This document shows, piece after piece, positions 7,053 through 7,849 of a stretch of DNA of 7,849 nucleotides. Every line of letters begins with the position of its first letter. Position 1 is the first letter of the stretch. Made by a program: the position numbers and the translations under genes. The stretch is from an uncultured Ruminococcus sp. (GTDB taxonomy: Bacteria > Bacillota > Clostridia > Oscillospirales > Acutalibacteraceae). Below the pieces are notes generated by a model. It had not been told where the DNA came from. It worked only from the letters and a program-made list of their open reading frames with translations, and searched no databases. The stretch lies in contig CADBRK010000102.1 of NCBI GenBank assembly GCA_902797065.1, forward strand, positions 1-7,849. The letters are read 5' to 3'.

Positions 7053-7061
7053 ATCACCTCT
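7053..7061 (-). promoter_or_regulatory. Ribosome-binding site of the ArsR-type repressor gene
   Basis: AGAGGTGAT, a near-complete match to the extended Shine-Dalgarno sequence, ends 3 bases before the ATG at 7049. It fixes the start and rules out the upstream in-frame TTG. Confidence 0.75.
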
Positions 7062-7065
7062 GTAG

Positions 7066-7088
7066 TAATTGAGCAACTATTCAACTAA
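7066..7088 (-). promoter_or_regulatory. Predicted operator over the repressor gene's transcription start
   Basis: On the minus strand TTAGTTGA (7088-7081) leads to CAATTA (7071-7066), with dyad core TTGA-8-TCAA; 14 of 22 positions are self-complementary. It begins 4 bases after the -10 box, over the expected transcription start near 7086, which suits simple repression by an ArsR/SmtB dimer. A second copy lies at 6660-6682. Confidence 0.65.
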
Positions 7089-7092
7089 TGCT

Positions 7093-7121
7093 ATTATACT
7101 ATTATTTTCTGTTTCTGTCAA
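7093..7121 (-). promoter_or_regulatory. Perfect consensus promoter of the repressor-ATPase unit
   Basis: On the minus strand TTGACA (7121-7116) and TATAAT (7098-7093) are both perfect sigma-A hexamers with the ideal 17-base spacing. A promoter this strong fits a unit that is held off by a repressor. Confidence 0.85.
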
Positions 7122-7136
7122 TAGCATTGACAGAAA
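7112..7136. repeat. Perfect 25-bp inverted repeat holding two divergent -35 boxes
   Basis: TTTCTGTCAAT (7112-7122) and ATTGACAGAAA (7126-7136) are exact reverse complements around the 3-base centre AGC. The left arm contains the -35 box of the repressor gene (minus strand) and the right arm the -35 box of the lipoprotein gene (plus strand). No T tract follows on either strand in the manner of a terminator, and it is upstream of both transcripts, so it is best read as a DNA-level element. Confidence 0.75.
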
Positions 7137-7155
7137 TTTTTTACTGTGTTAAAAT
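7127..7155 (+). promoter_or_regulatory. Predicted promoter of the substrate-binding lipoprotein gene
   Basis: TTGACA (7127-7132, perfect) and TAAAAT (7150-7155, five of six) are 17 bases apart. Transcription would start near 7162, before GAGGT at 7174-7178 and the ATG at 7187. Confidence 0.7.
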
Positions 7156-7186
7156 TGTATAAAAATGTAATATGAGGTATTATTAT

Positions 7187-7849
7187 ATGATAAACGTCAA
7201 AAAAACGGGAACGGCAGTTTTTCTTGTTATAGCTACAGTACTCATGAGTCTGTTTACGGCGTGCAGCGCGGATGCGCCCGACGGGAACGACGGCGAGGTT
7301 GAATTTGTGGATTCATCGGTGAACAGTTCTGCAGACCGCAAAACGACAAAACTCAGGACCGTAAAAACAGCCATAATACAATATGATTCGTCGGCGATAC
7401 TTGAAGAGACCTGCAGCGCGGTAACGGCTGTGTTTGACGACAATAATATAGAGTATGACCTGCTTGTCGGCGACGACAGTAACCCTACGGAGTCGTGTAT
7501 AGAATATGCCAATAATATTGTAATACACGGAGGATATGATTCGATAATGATCATCGGTTCACAGGCTGCCGACGATGTTTATTCGGAGGTAAGGACGGCT
7601 TCAAAGATACCGATAGTTTTTTCTGCGCCCGATGAACCGATACTCAAATCGTTTGCGCAGAGGGTCAAGGATTCGTCCGATAAATGCTACGGAGTATCCG
7701 TAAAGCAGAACCTTGCTTATGCGGAGTTTGATATGATAAATTCGTTCCAGCCGAGCATTACTTATCTCGGAACGATCTATCTTGAAAGCGATACGAGAAC
7801 GCTGCGCTATCTCGGAGCTTTAGAGAAGAAGTGTGCCGATAACTGGGTA
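7187..7849 (+). CDS. Lipoprotein, probable ABC transporter substrate-binding protein (ABC_sub_bind-like; 3' end beyond window)
   Basis: The frame is open for 221 codons to the window edge. It begins with a lipoprotein signal peptide (VKK, hydrophobic 10-24, lipobox FTAC with Cys26) and an acidic, Ser-rich linker (about 27-58), so the mature protein is membrane-anchored outside the cell. The rest alternates strands and helices like a type I periplasmic-binding fold: VKTAIIQYDS (59-68), an IMIIGSQAADDV stretch (about 119-130), KIPIVFSAPDEP (about 139-150) and ITYLGTIYLESDT (about 191-203). These resemble the ABC_sub_bind family, whose members bind small ligands such as aromatic amino acids for an ABC importer; permease and ATPase genes would be expected just downstream, outside the window. 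The ligand cannot be read. GAGGT (7174-7178) is 8 bases before the ATG. The gene is divergent from the metal repressor, which by itself does not prove a metal role. Confidence 0.75.
   Translation, partial: MINVKKTGTAVFLVIATVLMSLFTACSADAPDGNDGEVEFVDSSVNSSADRKTTKLRTVKTAIIQYDSSAILEETCSAVTAVFDDNNIEYDLLVGDDSNPTESCIEYANNIVIHGGYDSIMIIGSQAADDVYSEVRTASKIPIVFSAPDEPILKSFAQRVKDSSDKCYGVSVKQNLAYAEFDMINSFQPSITYLGTIYLESDTRTLRYLGALEKKCADNWV

Noticed and set aside
7187..7849. Reading the lipoprotein as a zinc-binding (ZnuA/TroA-type) protein because it neighbours a metal regulator
   Set aside because: No His-rich loop or cluster-A1 fold signature is visible; the strand motifs fit the ABC_sub_bind family better.
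1..7849. A novel defence, phage or mobile system in the window
   Set aside because: No transposase, integrase, nuclease, toxin-antitoxin or repeat-spacer pattern was found. All genes fall in known housekeeping or metal-resistance families.

Overview
The window reads as chromosomal DNA of a low-to-moderate GC Gram-positive anaerobe, most likely a Ruminococcus-like member of the Clostridia (Oscillospiraceae). This rests on AGGAGG and AGGTGAT ribosome-binding sites, strong sigma-A type promoters, two lipoproteins with Ser/Thr/Ala-rich linkers, a cytoplasmic GH13 amylase, and an S1-repeat protein of the clostridial type. The organism is inferred from gene style only. There is no rRNA, tRNA, mobile element, CRISPR array or prophage gene.

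Left part (1-4338). A minus-strand gene for a multi-S1-domain RNA-binding protein runs off the left edge. Divergent from it is a cytoplasmic GH13 alpha-amylase family enzyme with its own promoter. Next, each with its own consensus-like promoter, come an exported cyclophilin-type prolyl isomerase lipoprotein, closed by a clear terminator, and a diacylglycerol-kinase-family lipid kinase that probably starts at TTG. These look like single-gene housekeeping units and show no sign of a joint pathway.

Right part (4391-7849). A 12-bp hairpin separates the lipid kinase from a convergent, minus-strand metal-resistance unit: an ArsR/SmtB-family sensor followed by a P1B-2-type Zn/Cd/Pb-exporting ATPase. 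The sensor carries residues for both the CadC-type thiolate (alpha-3) site and the SmtB-type alpha-5 site. Two 23-bp elements, 19/23 identical, lie one over the predicted transcription start of the sensor and one in the sensor-ATPase gap; they are the likely operators. The expected circuit is that the sensor represses both genes, metal releases it, and the ATPase pumps the metal out. The ATPase also has an unusual Cys/His cluster between its metal-binding domain and its first membrane segment.

Divergent from the sensor is a lipoprotein resembling the ABC_sub_bind family of ABC-transporter substrate-binding proteins, cut by the right edge. Its promoter and the sensor promoter are back to back, and both -35 hexamers lie inside one perfect 25-bp inverted repeat. 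I found no clearly new biological system. The most interesting signals are the paired operators, the shared -35 palindrome and the metal-ligand-rich linker.
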